The notes under the pieces are model-generated. The model had not been told where the DNA came from. It did no database searches and worked only from the letters and a program-made list of their open reading frames with translations. A stretch of DNA of 64,000 nt from Micromonospora sp. CCTCC AA 2012012. Lineage in GTDB: Bacteria > Actinomycetota > Actinomycetes > Mycobacteriales > Micromonosporaceae. Within the stretch, counting starts at the first letter, position 1. Every line of letters begins with the position of its first letter. Made by a program: the position numbers and the translations under genes. Below, in pieces: positions 35,118 to 46,059 of this stretch. The DNA is taken from positions 2,976,001-3,040,000 of the forward strand of contig NZ_CP159342.1 in the NCBI RefSeq assembly GCF_040499845.1, given 5' to 3'.

Positions 35118-37796
35118 TCACGCCTCGGCGATCGCCTTCTCCACGGTGAGCAGCAGCTTCGGCGCCTCCGCGGCGGGCAGGCCACCGCCCTGGGCGAGAT
35201 CGTCGCTGCCGCCACCCCGACCCGAGAAGGCCGCCTTGACCAGGTCCTTCGCGGTCACTCCACGACCCCGGGCCGCCTGGTTGACCGCCACCACCAGGGA
35301 GGCCTTCCCGTTCGCCCGGGCCGCCACGGCCACCACCGCCGGCCGCGCCGGGTCGATCCGGCCCCGGATCTCCTGGGCCAGCGTCCGCACGTCGTTGCCG
35401 GCAGCGCCCTCGGGCGCCTCGGTGCCGACGTACGCGACGCCGTGCACGTCCTTCGCCTGCGCCGCGAGCGCCGCCGCCCCGCCCAGCACCAGCTGGGCGC
35501 GCAGCTTCTCCAGCTCCTTCTCCGCGTCGCGGAGCTGGGTGACGGTCTGCTCCACCCGGTCGGCCACCTGGTCGCCGGGCACCCGGAACAGCTCGGCCAG
35601 CCGGGACACCAGCAGGTGCTCGCGGGCCAGGAAGCCGAACGCGTCCATGCCGACCAGCGCCTCGATCCGGCGGACGCCCGAACCGACCGACGCCTCGGAG
35701 AGGATCTTCACCAGGCCGAGCTGGGCGGAACGGGCCACGTGCGTGCCGCCGCACAGCTCCCGGGCGTAGTCGCCGACCTCGACGACCCGGACCCGCTCGC
35801 CGTACTTCTCACCGAAGAGGGCCATCGCACCGATCCGGCGCGCCTCCTCCTGGGTGGTGATGAAGGCGTTGACCTCCAGGTCCGCCAGGAGCACCTCGTT
35901 GACCTGCTGCTCCACGTCGTGCAGCACGCTCGGCGCCACCCCGGTCGGGGTGTTGAAGTCGAACCGCAGCCGGCCCGGCGCGTTCAGCGAGCCCGCCTGG
36001 GTCGCCGACTCGCCGAGGAAGTTACGCATGGTCTGGTGCACCAGGTGCGTCGCGGTGTGCGAACGGGAGATCGCCCGCCGACGGGACACGTCGATCTCGG
36101 CGTACCCGGTCTCCCCGGCGCGTACCTCGCCCCGGACCACCTTCGCCCGGTGCACGATCAGCCCCGGCACCGGCTGCTGCACGTCGAAGACCTCGACCTG
36201 ACCGCCGCCGACGGTGATCAGCCCCTGGTCGGGCTGCTGACCGCCGCCCTCCGCGTAGAACGGGGTGGTGTCCAGGACCAGCTCGACCGTGTCGCCCTCG
36301 ACCGCCGCGCCGATCGTCGCCCCGCCGGCCAGCAGCGCCCGGATCCGGGACTCCCGGGTCAGCTCGGTGTAGCCGGTGAACTCCACCGCGCCGCCGTCGT
36401 CCCGCACCGACCGGTACGCCGACACGTCCGTGTGCCCGGTCTTACGCGCCTGCGCGTCCGCCTTGGCCCGGCTGCGCTGGTCGGCCATGAGCCGGCGGAA
36501 GCCCTCCGCGTCGACCTGGAGCCCCTGCTCGGCCGCGATCTCCAGGGTCAGGTCGATCGGGAAGCCGTACGTGTCGTGCAGCTGGAACGCCTTGTCACCG
36601 GAGATCGCCGCCTTGCCCGACGACTTGGTCTCCGCGATCGCGGTGTCCAGGATCGTGGTGCCGGCCCGCAGGGTGGCGAGGAACGCGTCCTCCTCCGCGT
36701 ACGCGTACTGGGAGATCCGGCCGAACTCCTCGGCCAGCTCCGGGTACGACGGGGCCATGCAGTCCCGGGCCACCGGCAGCAGCTCGGGCAGCGCCCGGTC
36801 CTGGTAGCCCAGCAGCCGGACCGCGCGGATCGCCCGGCGCATGATCCGGCGCAGCACGTAGCCGCGGCCCTCGTTCGACGGGGTCACCCCGTCGCCGATC
36901 AGCATCAGCGCGGTCCGCACGTGGTCGGCGATCACCCGCAGCCGGACGTCGTCCGGGTGTGACTCGCTCGCCACGTGGCCGGAGTGGGCGCCGTACCGCT
37001 TGCCGGTCAGCTCGGCGGCCCGGTCCAGGATCGGCCGGACCTCGTCGATCTCGTAGAGGTTGTCGACGCCCTGGAGGATGGAGGCCATCCGCTCCAGGCC
37101 CATGCCGGTGTCGATGTTCTTCGCCGGCAGCTCACCGAGGATCGGGTAGTCCTCCTTGCCGGTTCCCGGACCCCGCTCGAACTGCATGAAGACCAGGTTC
37201 CAGAACTCCATGTAGCGGTCCTCGTCGACCGCCGGGCCGCCCTCGCGGCCGTACTCCGGGCCCCGGTCGTAGAACAGCTCGGAGCACGGACCGCACGGGC
37301 CGGGGATGCCCATCGACCAGAAGTTGTCCGCCTTGCCCCGGCGCACGATCCGCTCCGCCGGCACCCCGACCGAGCGCCAGATCTGGAACGCCTCGTCGTC
37401 GTCGTGGTAGACGGTCGGCCAGATCCGCTCCGCGTCCAGCCCGAAACCGCCCTGATCGACCGGCTTGGTGACCAGGTCCCAGGCGAGCGGGATCGCCCCG
37501 TCCTTGAAGTAGTCGCCGAAGGAGAAGTTGCCGTTCATCTGGAAGAACGTGCCGTGTCGGCTGGTCTTGCCGACCTCGTCGATGTCCGGCGTCCGGATGC
37601 ACTTCTGGACGCTGGCCGCGCGGCGGTACGGCGCGGTCTGCTGGCCCAGGAAGTAGGGGACGAACTGCACCATGCCGGCGTTGACGAAGAGCAGGTTCGG
37701 GTCGCTGATGGCGGGCAGCGGAGCGGACGGCACCACGGCATGGCCGTTCGCCTCGAAGTGCGCGAGGTACCGCCGCTTGATCTCCGCCGTCTTCAT
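35118..37796 (-). CDS. alaS: Alanine-tRNA ligase
   Basis: An 892-residue class II synthetase. The aminoacylation domain (1-450) has [18 protein letters not shown] and [14 protein letters not shown]. The editing domain carries HTATHLVH and [11 protein letters not shown], both zinc-binding motifs against Ser/Gly mischarging. A C-terminal DHHA1-like C-Ala domain ends the protein. The ATG at 37796 overlaps the preceding stop as ATGA, so it is co-translated with the DUF6167 gene. Confidence 0.98.
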   Translation of the reverse strand: MKTAEIKRRYLAHFEANGHAVVPSAPLPAISDPNLLFVNAGMVQFVPYFLGQQTAPYRRAASVQKCIRTPDIDEVGKTSRHGTFFQMNGNFSFGDYFKDGAIPLAWDLVTKPVDQGGFGLDAERIWPTVYHDDDEAFQIWRSVGVPAERIVRRGKADNFWSMGIPGPCGPCSELFYDRGPEYGREGGPAVDEDRYMEFWNLVFMQFERGPGTGKEDYPILGELPAKNIDTGMGLERMASILQGVDNLYEIDEVRPILDRAAELTGKRYGAHSGHVASESHPDDVRLRVIADHVRTALMLIGDGVTPSNEGRGYVLRRIMRRAIRAVRLLGYQDRALPELLPVARDCMAPSYPELAEEFGRISQYAYAEEDAFLATLRAGTTILDTAIAETKSSGKAAISGDKAFQLHDTYGFPIDLTLEIAAEQGLQVDAEGFRRLMADQRSRAKADAQARKTGHTDVSAYRSVRDDGGAVEFTGYTELTRESRIRALLAGGATIGAAVEGDTVELVLDTTPFYAEGGGQQPDQGLITVGGGQVEVFDVQQPVPGLIVHRAKVVRGEVRAGETGYAEIDVSRRRAISRSHTATHLVHQTMRNFLGESATQAGSLNAPGRLRFDFNTPTGVAPSVLHDVEQQVNEVLLADLEVNAFITTQEEARRIGAMALFGEKYGERVRVVEVGDYARELCGGTHVARSAQLGLVKILSEASVGSGVRRIEALVGMDAFGFLAREHLLVSRLAELFRVPGDQVADRVEQTVTQLRDAEKELEKLRAQLVLGGAAALAAQAKDVHGVAYVGTEAPEGAAGNDVRTLAQEIRGRIDPARPAVVAVAARANGKASLVVAVNQAARGRGVTAKDLVKAAFSGRGGGSDDLAQGGGLPAAEAPKLLLTVEKAIAEA

Positions 37797-38098
37797 CGCT
37801 GGTGCTCCTCCGGGAAAATCTCTCGGTCGCCGACACGCGGGTCCTCCCGCAGCTCGGCGAACTGGTCGTCGAACGCCTCGCCGCGGGCGAAGGCCTCGTG
37901 GATCTCCTGCTCGCGTTCGGCCATCCCGATCCGGACGTCCTCCACGAAGCTACGCAGCGACTCGACGAGGCCGCCAGCGGATTCCGACAGCCCGCTGGCG
38001 ATGCCCGCGGGCGTGTACGCCTGCGCGGTGCGGGTCGCCTTGCGGACCACCAGCACACCCACCGCCAGCCCGATGCCGAGCCAGAACAATCGCCTCAT
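37793..38098 (-). CDS. DUF6167-type small membrane protein
   Basis: A 101-residue protein with one N-terminal transmembrane helix (about 4-20, [17 protein letters not shown]) and a soluble, charged, helical tail rich in Glu and Arg. Proteins of this kind lie directly upstream of alaS in actinomycetes; their function is unknown. The stop overlaps the alaS start (ATGA). The short Glu/Asp-rich C-terminus has no cysteine or catalytic motif. Confidence 0.82.
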   Translation of the reverse strand: MRRLFWLGIGLAVGVLVVRKATRTAQAYTPAGIASGLSESAGGLVESLRSFVEDVRIGMAEREQEIHEAFARGEAFDDQFAELREDPRVGDREIFPEEHQR

Positions 38099-38125
38099 GA
38101 TCGCTTCCTCCTGCTGCCGGCCGGG

Positions 38126-38593
38126 TCAGCGGTTGCCGCGCCGGGCAGCCCGCCGCTGAGACTTGATGGCGTCACGCACGTCGCGCTCGGTCTCGGCGTT
38201 GCGCCGCGCAGCGGCGGCCCTGCGGATGCCGTAGCCGAACGAGGCGACCTTGACCAGCGGGTTCGCGGCGGCGGCGGAGACCACGGTGGCCAGGTTCGCC
38301 ACGTTGGCCGTGACGTTCTGCGCGTGGCTGGTCATGGTGTCCACCTTGGCGAGCTGCAGGTTCACCCCGTCCAGCGAGGTCTGTACCTGCTCCAGGGCGA
38401 CGTTGACGTTCTTCACCGTGGTGTTGACGTCACCGAGCAGCGGGGTGGTGCGGTCGTTCAAGTCGTTGATCATGCGGGTCGTCGCGTCCACGGTGTGCCG
38501 CAGCCGCAGGATCGGCACCGCCAGCACGAGCACCAGCATCAGGAACGCGCCGGCCGCGATCAGCGCAGCGATCTGTCCACCATCCACGCGCAT
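38126..38593 (-). CDS. DUF948 domain membrane protein
   Basis: A 155-residue protein. A transmembrane helix at about 8-30 is followed by a long heptad-rich helix with TRMINDLNDRTTPLLGDV and DTMTSHAQNVTANVANLATV, a DUF948 coiled-coil. A basic tail (RRAAAARRNAETERDVRDAI) follows. DUF948 proteins resemble chemoreceptor-type coiled coils, but no signalling output domain is present. It lies between the long disordered protein gene and the DUF6167-alaS pair, consistent with a membrane-associated role near cell-wall or division genes. Confidence 0.85.
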   Translation of the reverse strand: MRVDGGQIAALIAAGAFLMLVLVLAVPILRLRHTVDATTRMINDLNDRTTPLLGDVNTTVKNVNVALEQVQTSLDGVNLQLAKVDTMTSHAQNVTANVANLATVVSAAAANPLVKVASFGYGIRRAAAARRNAETERDVRDAIKSQRRAARRGNR

Positions 38594-38737
38594 GTCCTCC
38601 TCAAGCCTTGTCCCGGGACCCGACGTCCCGGAACACGCGACCGTCCCGCCCGTTCCGCCGCACGCCGACCCACCACCGGTCGACGGGCGCGGACGGGCCG
38701 CCAGCCCCAGACCCTACCGTCCGTGATGGAAACCGGC

Positions 38738-41700
38738 TCACGACGGTGAGCGTGTCAGCTCGCCGAGTGGATCATCGGTGAGGGTGGGGAACGGATCCTC
38801 ACCGGTGAGTGACGGGTCGGTGCTCGGCTGTGGTCCGGTCCGCTCGTCGTCGATCGCGTTGCGCACCTTCACCGACACCAACGAGCCGGTGCACTTCCCC
38901 GCTGCGGGCGAGGGCGCGGGAGACGGCGCCGGTTGGCCGTTCACCGGCGGCAGGGCGCAGGTGGGGTCGCGTACCCAGAGGTCCAGGGTCAGCTCGTCGC
39001 GCCGCCAGCAGGTGTAGCTGCCCTTGGCCGGCTGCTCCGGGCAGCGGCCCACCTTCCAGCGTCGCCAGCCGTCGGCGACGAGCGCCCGCTCGTACACCGG
39101 GGCGGTCTCCTTGGCGGACCGCTGCGACTCGACGGTGCGCTCGCGCAGCCGGCAGTCCTGGAGGCACCAACGGCTGCCGCTGACGTTGTCGACGGTCTTC
39201 ACCGCCGCCCAGCCGGGCACGTCGAGCGCGTCCAGGGTGTCGAAGACCGGGTCCCGGGCGAGGGCGCTGATGCCGAAGTAGAGCGGCACCGCGCCGAGCA
39301 GCACCAGGCTGACCAGGGCGAGGATGCCCATCCGCAGCCGACGCCGTTCGCGCATCTGGCGACGCAGCTCCGACCGGGCGCCCCGCAGGCCGCCGGCGGC
39401 GGTGTCGCGCCCCGCCGGCTCCTGCTCGGCCCGGCGCAGCGCCGGCGCGTCGGCCGGTCCGGGCCGCGGCCCCACCGGCTCCTGCCCGGGTACGACCGCC
39501 GCCGCACGCGCCGTCGCCGGCTCGGCCGGACGTCCCGGTGCGGGTGCCGGCCCGTCCGGCTCGCCTCGCTGCGGCGTGACCCGGCCGGCTGCCCGCTCGT
39601 CAGCACCGGTGGGGCGGGGAACCGCGGCGGCCGCCCGGGCCACCCCCGGCGTCCCCGCACCGCGCGGCTCGGCATCGGGTGCGCCGCGCCGCTCGTCCGG
39701 CGGTCCGTCCGGTCCGGTCCCGGGACGCGCCGCGCCCCGGGCTGGCCCGTCGGCGCCGGGACGGGCGGCCCCGCGTACGGGTCCGTCGGGCCGGGCCGCC
39801 TGGCGTGGCGGTCCGTCGGGGCCGGGGCGGGCCGCCCCGCGCCCCGAGGTGTCGGGTCCACCCGCCTCGCGCGCCGGGCCGTCGGGCCCGGGGCGGGCCG
39901 CGCCGCGCGCCGCTCCGTCCGGTCCGGGTCGGGCCGCGCCACGGGCCGGGCCGTCGAAGCCGGACCGGCCGGAGGCTCCCTCCGGCGGGACACCGGGACG
40001 GGCCGCGCCGCGCGCCGGCCCGTCGGGCTCGCGTCGGGAGACCCCGGGCGCGGAACCGGCCCCGCCCGGCGCGTCGACACCGGGGCGACCGGGAGCGGGC
40101 GGGCGGGCGGTGGGTGCCGCGGCGCCGCGCCGGGCGGCCGGCGGGTCGGTCTCCGCACCGATCGGCGGCAGGCCGGGGCCCGGGACCGGTGCGGAGCCGG
40201 GCCGGGCGGTGGCCCGGGCGCCGGTGGTGGGAGCGGGGGGTACGGCGGCACGGGCCGGCCCGGTCGGGGCGGCGCGTCCGGTCCGGTCGTCGGCCGACGG
40301 CGTCGACGGGGCAACCACCGGCATGGCCGGGTCGCTGTGGTGGGCGCGGCCGGCCTGACGCAGCCAGTCCGCCGGTCGGTCCGGCCGGTTGGCCCGGGCC
40401 TCGCCGGTGTCGTCCGGCCCGCCACGACGCGGCCCGGTGGCCTCCGGTGCGGGGCGACGCGCGTCGGACGGACCGGGTCCCACCCGACGACCGGCCGACG
40501 GGTCGGGGGCGTCGGCGGCCGCCCGATGGCCGGTGGGCAGGTCAGGCGTCTCCGGCGCGGCACGGCGACCCGTCGACGGGCCGGGAGCCTCGGGCGCGGC
40601 ACGGCGACCGGTGGACGGGGGCTCTTCCGTCGCCGCCCGCCGGCCCGCGGTCGGTTCCGGCCCGTCGGGGGCGGCCCGGTGCCCGGTGGCCGGCGCGGTG
40701 GGGCGGCGTCCGGTCGGTGCCTCCGGGCCCGGCCCGGCGCGGCGGCCGGTGGACTGGTCCGGGTGCACCGGTCCGACGGCCCGGCCACCCGGGGTGGGCG
40801 GGGCGATGCCGCCGGGCCTCCCCGGCGACACGGTGCCGGGCACGGGCGGGGCGTTGCCGCTGACCGGCACCGACGGCGCGGTGCCGCTACCCGGCAGCGG
40901 GGTCGCGTTGCCGCTGCGCGGCACGACCGGCGGTGCCGGTTCACCGGCGCGGCGACGCCCGGCGGGCGGCACGGCCGCGCCGCCGGCCGGGCCGGACCCC
41001 ATCGGCACCGGGCCGGTGCCGGTCACCGGGTCGGTCGGGCCGGACGGCCCACGGCGGCGACCCGCCTCGGGGTCGCCGCCCGGGACGCGCGGCGCCCGTG
41101 GATCGACGCCGGGCGGCGCGGCCCGGGAGACGGGAGCGGCACCGGCCGGACCACCGCGCCGCTGGGGACCCTCGGTGTCGGCGGCGCGCCGGCCGGGGAC
41201 CGGGCGGCCGGCCGGATCGGTGCCGTCGGGGCGACGCCCGGGACCGGCCGGAGGCGGCGCGACGGGGCCGCCGGCACGGCTGCGGGCGGCCGGGTCGGGC
41301 TGCGCGCCGGGACGCGGCGCGGCCGGCGCCCCCGACTGCCACCCGGCGGGCGGCCGGGCCGTCCCGGGCCGGTCGGCGGGAACGGGCCCCGGCACACCGG
41401 GGTGCACCGGGCCCGGTCGTCCCTCGGGGCTGCCGGCCCGGCCCTGCGGACCGGTGCCGGGCGGGGAGACGGGAGCGTGCTGGCCGGTGGAGGCGTCCAC
41501 CCCGCGCCGGGGCGGCCGGGACTGCGGTGGCGGGCCGTCCTGGGGGCGACGGGCCGACGGCGGGACCTCGGGCGAGCCGGGCCACGGCCCGTCGACCGGG
41601 CGGGGCCGGGCGGTCGGTTCCGGGGCCCCCCGGCGGGCCGGCGGGACCGCCGGACCGGCGGGCGCGTCCCGGCGTACGGGCGGGGCGTCGGGGCGTACCG

Positions 41701-41977
41701 CGCCGGGCGGGGGCACGGCTCCCGGTCGCGGGGGGCGGGCCGGGGCGGCACCCGGGCGGGGGCCGGGCGGGACCGGACCGGGCGCCCCGTCCGGGCCCAG
41801 CTCGCCGCGCTCCTGCTTGGCGGTACGGAGGTCGTCGATCCAGCCGAACTCCTCGCCGACGGCGGCCTCCTCGGGCTCGGCGTCCGCCTTGCCCCGGCCC
41901 CACCGTCGGCCCTTGGCACTCCGGTCGCGCCGCTCGTCGGCACCGTCCTCGGGTCGCTCGGGACCACGCGCCATCAC
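38738..41977 (-). CDS. Giant Pro/Ala/Gly/Arg-rich disordered protein with C-terminal transmembrane anchor
   Basis: A 1079-residue protein. Residues 1-60 are charged ([19 protein letters not shown], then [10 protein letters not shown]). About 60-870 is low-complexity, dominated by Pro, Gly, Ala and Arg, with degenerate repeats such as [10 protein letters not shown] and [13 protein letters not shown] basic stretch ([11 protein letters not shown]) leads into one transmembrane helix at about 883-905. Then comes an ordered, exported domain (906-1079) with six cysteines (near 938, 942, 979, 990, 1007 and 1029) and an acidic Thr/Pro tail. No known enzyme motif is visible. The GTG at 41977 has GAGGAGG 7-8 nt upstream; the ATG at 41974 is an alternative. 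The start overlaps the rarA stop. It lies in the slot that rpsD occupies in Streptomyces. Confidence 0.75.
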   Translation of the reverse strand: MMARGPERPEDGADERRDRSAKGRRWGRGKADAEPEEAAVGEEFGWIDDLRTAKQERGELGPDGAPGPVPPGPRPGAAPARPPRPGAVPPPGAVRPDAPPVRRDAPAGPAVPPARRGAPEPTARPRPVDGPWPGSPEVPPSARRPQDGPPPQSRPPRRGVDASTGQHAPVSPPGTGPQGRAGSPEGRPGPVHPGVPGPVPADRPGTARPPAGWQSGAPAAPRPGAQPDPAARSRAGGPVAPPPAGPGRRPDGTDPAGRPVPGRRAADTEGPQRRGGPAGAAPVSRAAPPGVDPRAPRVPGGDPEAGRRRGPSGPTDPVTGTGPVPMGSGPAGGAAVPPAGRRRAGEPAPPVVPRSGNATPLPGSGTAPSVPVSGNAPPVPGTVSPGRPGGIAPPTPGGRAVGPVHPDQSTGRRAGPGPEAPTGRRPTAPATGHRAAPDGPEPTAGRRAATEEPPSTGRRAAPEAPGPSTGRRAAPETPDLPTGHRAAADAPDPSAGRRVGPGPSDARRPAPEATGPRRGGPDDTGEARANRPDRPADWLRQAGRAHHSDPAMPVVAPSTPSADDRTGRAAPTGPARAAVPPAPTTGARATARPGSAPVPGPGLPPIGAETDPPAARRGAAAPTARPPAPGRPGVDAPGGAGSAPGVSRREPDGPARGAARPGVPPEGASGRSGFDGPARGAARPGPDGAARGAARPGPDGPAREAGGPDTSGRGAARPGPDGPPRQAARPDGPVRGAARPGADGPARGAARPGTGPDGPPDERRGAPDAEPRGAGTPGVARAAAAVPRPTGADERAAGRVTPQRGEPDGPAPAPGRPAEPATARAAAVVPGQEPVGPRPGPADAPALRRAEQEPAGRDTAAGGLRGARSELRRQMRERRRLRMGILALVSLVLLGAVPLYFGISALARDPVFDTLDALDVPGWAAVKTVDNVSGSRWCLQDCRLRERTVESQRSAKETAPVYERALVADGWRRWKVGRCPEQPAKGSYTCWRRDELTLDLWVRDPTCALPPVNGQPAPSPAPSPAAGKCTGSLVSVKVRNAIDDERTGPQPSTDPSLTGEDPFPTLTDDPLGELTRSPS

Positions 41978-43470
41978 TGCTGACCCTCCTCGACGGCGTC
42001 GCTGCCGCCCTCATCCGCCGTGTCGGCCTGTGTCGTCTGCGCCGGGCGTCGACCGTTCACGGTGGCCGGTGCCTCCGCGCGGACGGCTGGCGTGGGCAGC
42101 CCCCGGACGATGCGACGCAGCAGCGGCAGGCGGGTCGCCACCGACCGCTCGGCGCCGTGCCCGCTGGGTTCGTAGTAGTCGGTCCCGACGAGATCGTCCG
42201 GAGCGTACTGCTGGGTGACCACCCCGCGGTGGTCGTCGTGCGGATAGCGGTAGCCGGTGCCGTGCCCGAGCCCCCGGGCACCGGAGTAGTGGGCGTCCCG
42301 CAGCCCGCGCGGCACCGGCCCGCCCCGCCCGGCCCGTACGTCGGCGATGGCCGCGCCGATGGCGGTGGTGGCCGAGTTGGACTTCGGGGCGGTGGCCAGG
42401 TGGATCACGGCCTGGGCGAGGTTGAGCTGCACCTCGGGCAGGCCGACGTACTCCACGGCGTGGGCGGCGGCGGTGGCGACCTGGAGCGCGGTCGGGTCGG
42501 CCATCCCGACGTCCTCGCTGGCGAAGATGACGAGCCGGCGGGCGATGAACCGGGCGTCCTCCCCGGCGACCAGCATCCGGGCCAGCCAGTGCAGCGCGGC
42601 GTCCACGTCCGAGCCGCGCATGCTCTTGATGAACGCGCTGGTCACGTCGTAGTGCGCGTCGCCGTCCCGGTCGTAGCGGACGGCCGCCACGTCGACCGCC
42701 TGCTCGGCGGTGGCCAGGTCGATCCGGCCGGTGCCGAGGGCGGTCGCGGTCGCCGCCGCGGCCTCCAGCGCGGTCAGCGCCTTGCGGACGTCACCGGCGG
42801 CCAGCCGGACCAGGTGGTCCTCGGCGTCGGTAGCCAGGGTGAGCGTGCCGCGCAGGCCGCGCTCGTCGGTCACCGCCCGGCGCAGCAGGCCCCGGACGGC
42901 GTCGTCGTCCAGCGGCTGGAGGGTGAGCAGCACGCACCGGGACAGCAGCGGCGAGATGACCGAGAAGTACGGGTTCTCGGTGGTCGCCGCGAGCAGGGTC
43001 ACCGTCCGGTCCTCGACGGCGGCCAAGAGCGAATCCTGCTGGGTCTTGCTGAACCGGTGCACCTCGTCGATGAAGAGCACGGTCTGCGGCCCGCCCGCGC
43101 GCCGCTGCCGCCGGGCGGTGTCGATCACCGCCCGGACGTCCTTCACCCCGGCGGAGAGCGCCGACATGGCGACGAAGCGGCGGTCGGTGGCCCGGGCCAC
43201 GAGGTGCGCGATGGTGGTCTTGCCGCTGCCCGGCGGCCCCCAGAGGATCACCGACATGGGCGCGTCGCCGCCGACCAGCTGGCGCAGCGGCGCACCGGGG
43301 GCGAGCAGGTGGTTCTGCCCGACCAGCTCGTCGAGGGAGGCGGGCCGCATCCGGACGGGCAGCGGGGAATCCTCCCCGGCGGCGGTGAGGCCGTCGACGC
43401 CGGGGGAACCGGCGGCGGCACCGGGCGCGCCGGCGGGTCCGCCGAGGGTGAAGAGGGCGTCGGATTCCAT
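41974..43470 (-). CDS. rarA: Replication-associated recombination protein A
   Basis: A 498-residue AAA+ ATPase of the RarA/MgsA/WRNIP1 family, acting at stalled forks. It has a Walker [10 protein letters not shown], a Walker B FIDEVHRF, sensor [10 protein letters not shown] and a C-terminal tetramerisation region ([31 protein letters not shown]). The N-terminal ~40 residues and a C-terminal Glu/Ala tail are extensions. The ATG at 43470 starts [10 protein letters not shown]. Its stop overlaps the next gene (TGATG). Confidence 0.96.
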   Translation of the reverse strand: MESDALFTLGGPAGAPGAAAGSPGVDGLTAAGEDSPLPVRMRPASLDELVGQNHLLAPGAPLRQLVGGDAPMSVILWGPPGSGKTTIAHLVARATDRRFVAMSALSAGVKDVRAVIDTARRQRRAGGPQTVLFIDEVHRFSKTQQDSLLAAVEDRTVTLLAATTENPYFSVISPLLSRCVLLTLQPLDDDAVRGLLRRAVTDERGLRGTLTLATDAEDHLVRLAAGDVRKALTALEAAAATATALGTGRIDLATAEQAVDVAAVRYDRDGDAHYDVTSAFIKSMRGSDVDAALHWLARMLVAGEDARFIARRLVIFASEDVGMADPTALQVATAAAHAVEYVGLPEVQLNLAQAVIHLATAPKSNSATTAIGAAIADVRAGRGGPVPRGLRDAHYSGARGLGHGTGYRYPHDDHRGVVTQQYAPDDLVGTDYYEPSGHGAERSVATRLPLLRRIVRGLPTPAVRAEAPATVNGRRPAQTTQADTADEGGSDAVEEGQQ

Positions 43471-43545
43471 CGTGAAGACAGTACCGGGCCCGGTCCGCGA
43501 CGCCGGAATCGCGCCGCGGGCCGGGCCCGGGATGATCGTTTCCGG

Positions 43546-43767
43546 TCAGCCGCGGCCGGGACGACGACCCCGGTACCACCGGCCACCGCCGCCGCCACCC
43601 CCGCCGCGCGGGCCGGAGCCGACGCCGGCCAGGTAGAGGGAGAGCAGCAGGAAGCCGATCAGCATGAGGGTGTGGGTGTTGAACAGATCCGGGGCGCCGA
43701 AGTTGGTGTTCAGGAAGTCGATGAGCAGCGCGAAGCCGAAGACGACGGCCGCGAGAATGGCGAGCAT
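43546..43767 (-). CDS. Small two-helix membrane protein, Gly-rich C-terminus
   Basis: A 73-residue protein from the ATG at 43767, which follows a GGAGG 7 nt upstream. Two hydrophobic segments (LAILAAVVFGFALLIDFL and LMLIGFLLLSLYLAGV) flank a short polar loop NTNFGAPDLFNTH. The C-terminus is a Gly/Arg tract. Function is unknown. Similar small proteins are common in actinomycetes. It is 75 bases upstream of rarA in the same direction and diverges from the GNAT gene. Confidence 0.75.
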   Translation of the reverse strand: MLAILAAVVFGFALLIDFLNTNFGAPDLFNTHTLMLIGFLLLSLYLAGVGSGPRGGGGGGGGRWYRGRRPGRG

Positions 43768-43902
43768 TTTCGTATCCTCCGGTGGGGGGTCCCAGTGGGT
43801 CGGCGCTGATGTACCCAATCGGTCTGTTCGTCAATCTCCACGGTGGAACGGCCGGTTCCGGGGGCCGCACCGGCCGGGTCCGGGCCGTTCTAGGCTGACG
43901 AC

Positions 43903-44643
43903 ATGATCACCGTCGACCAGACCCTCACCGGGCCGGAGGCACTGCTCGCGGCCACCGGGCACCACCCGTACGCCCGGCACGCGCTGCGGCGCGACCGCGC
44001 GGCGCACGGCTGGCGCCGGGACGGGACGGTGGCCTGGCTGGTCGCGCCGGAGCAGGGACCGGCGGGCGCGGCGCTCGGTCCGGCCGGCCCGGCGGTCGAC
44101 CTCTTCGCCGCCCTCCTGGCGGACGGGACGCTCCGCCCGGGCCGGCGGCTGCACCTGCCCGGCACCTCGGCGGAGGAGCTGGCCGGCCGGTTGACCGTCG
44201 ACCGGGTCGAGCAGTGGGAGTTCCGGTGGACGACCGCACCCCCGCCGCCGCAGCCGGAGGAGGACCGGGTGGTCCGCCTCGGCACGGCCGACCACCCCGC
44301 CCTCGCCGCGCTGATCGAGGACTCGTTCCCGGCCAGCATGTCCCGGCCGGGCGATCCCGGGATCGTCGACTGGTACGGCATCCGCGACGGCGACCGCCTG
44401 GTGGCCTGCGGGGCGGACCGCAGCCGGGGCGACATCGGCTTCCTGGCCGGCCTGACCGTGGCGACCGACCGGCGGGGCCGGGGCCTCGGCGCGGCGCTCA
44501 CCGCCGGGATGACCCGGGCGCTGTCCGCCCGGTACGACCACGTGGCGCTCGGCGTCTACACCGACAACGTCGGCGCGATCCGCCTCTACCGTCGGCTCGG
44601 CTTCACCGGCACCGAGCCGCGCACCTCGGTCCGGCTGGGCTGA
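43903..44643 (+). CDS. GNAT family N-acetyltransferase
   Basis: A 246-residue acyltransferase. The N-terminal ~115 residues are divergent, while 118-240 form a GNAT fold with the acetyl-CoA loop RRGRGLGAALTAGM and the terminal YTDNVGAIRLYRRLGF strand-helix. The acceptor is unknown. A TAGGCT -10-like hexamer (43891-43896) ends only 6 bases before the ATG, suggesting a leaderless transcript. It converges on an MFS gene 18 bases away. Confidence 0.88.
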   Translation: MITVDQTLTGPEALLAATGHHPYARHALRRDRAAHGWRRDGTVAWLVAPEQGPAGAALGPAGPAVDLFAALLADGTLRPGRRLHLPGTSAEELAGRLTVDRVEQWEFRWTTAPPPPQPEEDRVVRLGTADHPALAALIEDSFPASMSRPGDPGIVDWYGIRDGDRLVACGADRSRGDIGFLAGLTVATDRRGRGLGAALTAGMTRALSARYDHVALGVYTDNVGAIRLYRRLGFTGTEPRTSVRLG

Positions 44644-44661
44644 GCGCGCGCCGGGCCCCGG

Positions 44662-46059
44662 TCACCGGCTCGCGGTGGTGGCCGGCCGGCCCTCCGGCCC
44701 GGCGGACGCCGCGGGCAGGTCCGAAGCGGGCGACGTCGACGCGGGCAGGTCGGAAGCGGGCGGCGGTGTCACGGGCAGGTCCGAAGCGGGCGGCGGTGTG
44801 GCGGGCGCGGGCCGGTCGACGCCGCGTCGGCGTTCCGCGCGCCACGCGGGCAGGTACAGCGGCGCGGCCACGGCCAGCACCACCGCGCCGAGCACCATCG
44901 CGGCACCGACGCCGCGGCTGTCCGCGAGGGCGGTGAGCAGCACCGCGCCGAGCGCGAACCCGGGCTGACCCATCATCGAGTTCAGCGAGAGCACGCTGGT
45001 CCGGTACGGCCCGTCGACCTGGCGGTGCAGCAGGCCCACGTGCAGCGGGTTCGAGGCGCCGTGCACCGTGTAGCAGGCCAGGTAGGCGACGAGCACCCCG
45101 ACCGGACCGGCGAACAGCCCCATGCCGAGCACGCTCGCGCCCTGGACGATCCGCAGCAGCGCGGCGGCCGGCGCGGCCCCCAGCCGGCGCAGCAGCAGCG
45201 GGGTCAGCGCCGCGCCCGCCGCCGAGGCCAGCCACGCCGCCGAGCTGGCCGGGCCGAGCAGCGCCGCCGCCCGTTCCGGGTTCCCGACCACCTCCGCGAG
45301 GCGGACCGGCAGCAGCGACTCGAAGGTCACCATGCCGAAGCCCCAGAACAGCTCGACGGCGACCAGGGCGAGCAGCACCCGCGAGCGGCGCAGCAGGCCG
45401 ATCGCCTGGCCCACCATCCGGGGCGCCTCGACGACGGAGGCGCGCAGCGCGCCGGTGCCCCTGGCCGGCCCGGTCTCGACCAGCAGGAGCCACAGGGCGA
45501 GCACGGCCACCGCCTGCAGGGCGACGGCGGCCAGCACCGGCACGGTGAGGGCGCTGACCGGCCCGACCGGGCCGAGGGCGATCAGGCCGCCGCCCAGCAG
45601 CGCGCCGGTGGCGATGGCGACGCCGGAGACGGTGCCGCCGAGGCCGAGGCCGGCCTCGTACCGGGCGTCGGGGTCGGCGGCGAGGGTGGCGTCGACGTAC
45701 CAGGACTCCAGGGGGCCGCTGTCGAGCGCCCGGTACACCCCCTGCAACGCCCAGACCAGGAAGAACAGCGCGAAGGAGTCGGCCACCGCGAAGAGCCCCA
45801 GCGACACGAGGCTGATCGTCCCCGCGGTGACCAGCACCGGCTTGCGGCCGAGCGCGTCGGCCAACCCGCCGGTGGGCAGCTCCAGCGCGAGGACCACCAG
45901 GCCCTGCGCGACGGAGACCAGGCCGATCTGGGAGAGCGACAGGCCACGCTCCTGCATCAGCAGGATCATCGCCGGGACGGTCAGCCCGGTGGGGAGCCAG
46001 CGCAGCCCGTAGAGGGTCAGGTAGCGGAACCGGACCTGGCGTACGGAGAGGGCGCTCAT
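44662..46059 (-). CDS. MFS transporter with tandem-repeat C-terminal tail
   Basis: A 465-residue major facilitator with about 12 hydrophobic helices and the loop motif GGLADALGRKPV (motif A) between helices 2 and 3. The cytoplasmic tail carries near-identical ten-residue repeats based on PASDLP, from a 30-bp DNA tandem repeat. The ATG at 46059 has GGAGG upstream and overlaps the ArsR stop (ATGA). Regulator-transporter coupling suggests drug or metabolite efflux controlled by the ArsR-type protein; the substrate is unknown. Confidence 0.9.
   Translation of the reverse strand: MSALSVRQVRFRYLTLYGLRWLPTGLTVPAMILLMQERGLSLSQIGLVSVAQGLVVLALELPTGGLADALGRKPVLVTAGTISLVSLGLFAVADSFALFFLVWALQGVYRALDSGPLESWYVDATLAADPDARYEAGLGLGGTVSGVAIATGALLGGGLIALGPVGPVSALTVPVLAAVALQAVAVLALWLLLVETGPARGTGALRASVVEAPRMVGQAIGLLRRSRVLLALVAVELFWGFGMVTFESLLPVRLAEVVGNPERAAALLGPASSAAWLASAAGAALTPLLLRRLGAAPAAALLRIVQGASVLGMGLFAGPVGVLVAYLACYTVHGASNPLHVGLLHRQVDGPYRTSVLSLNSMMGQPGFALGAVLLTALADSRGVGAAMVLGAVVLAVAAPLYLPAWRAERRRGVDRPAPATPPPASDLPVTPPPASDLPASTSPASDLPAASAGPEGRPATTASR
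44711..44805. repeat. Tandem repeat, 30-bp period, three copies
   Basis: Units begin at about 44712, 44742 and 44772 and share CGGGCAGGTCNGAAGCGGGC. They encode the PASDLP repeats at the end of the MFS transporter. Copies differ at few positions, so expansion looks recent. Confidence 0.85.

Noticed and set aside
38933..41983. Plus-strand frame of about 1016 codons opposite the disordered protein
   Set aside because: The minus-strand frame has a transmembrane helix, a cysteine-bearing exported domain and translational coupling to rarA. The plus frame is Gly/Arg low complexity throughout, with no start signal.
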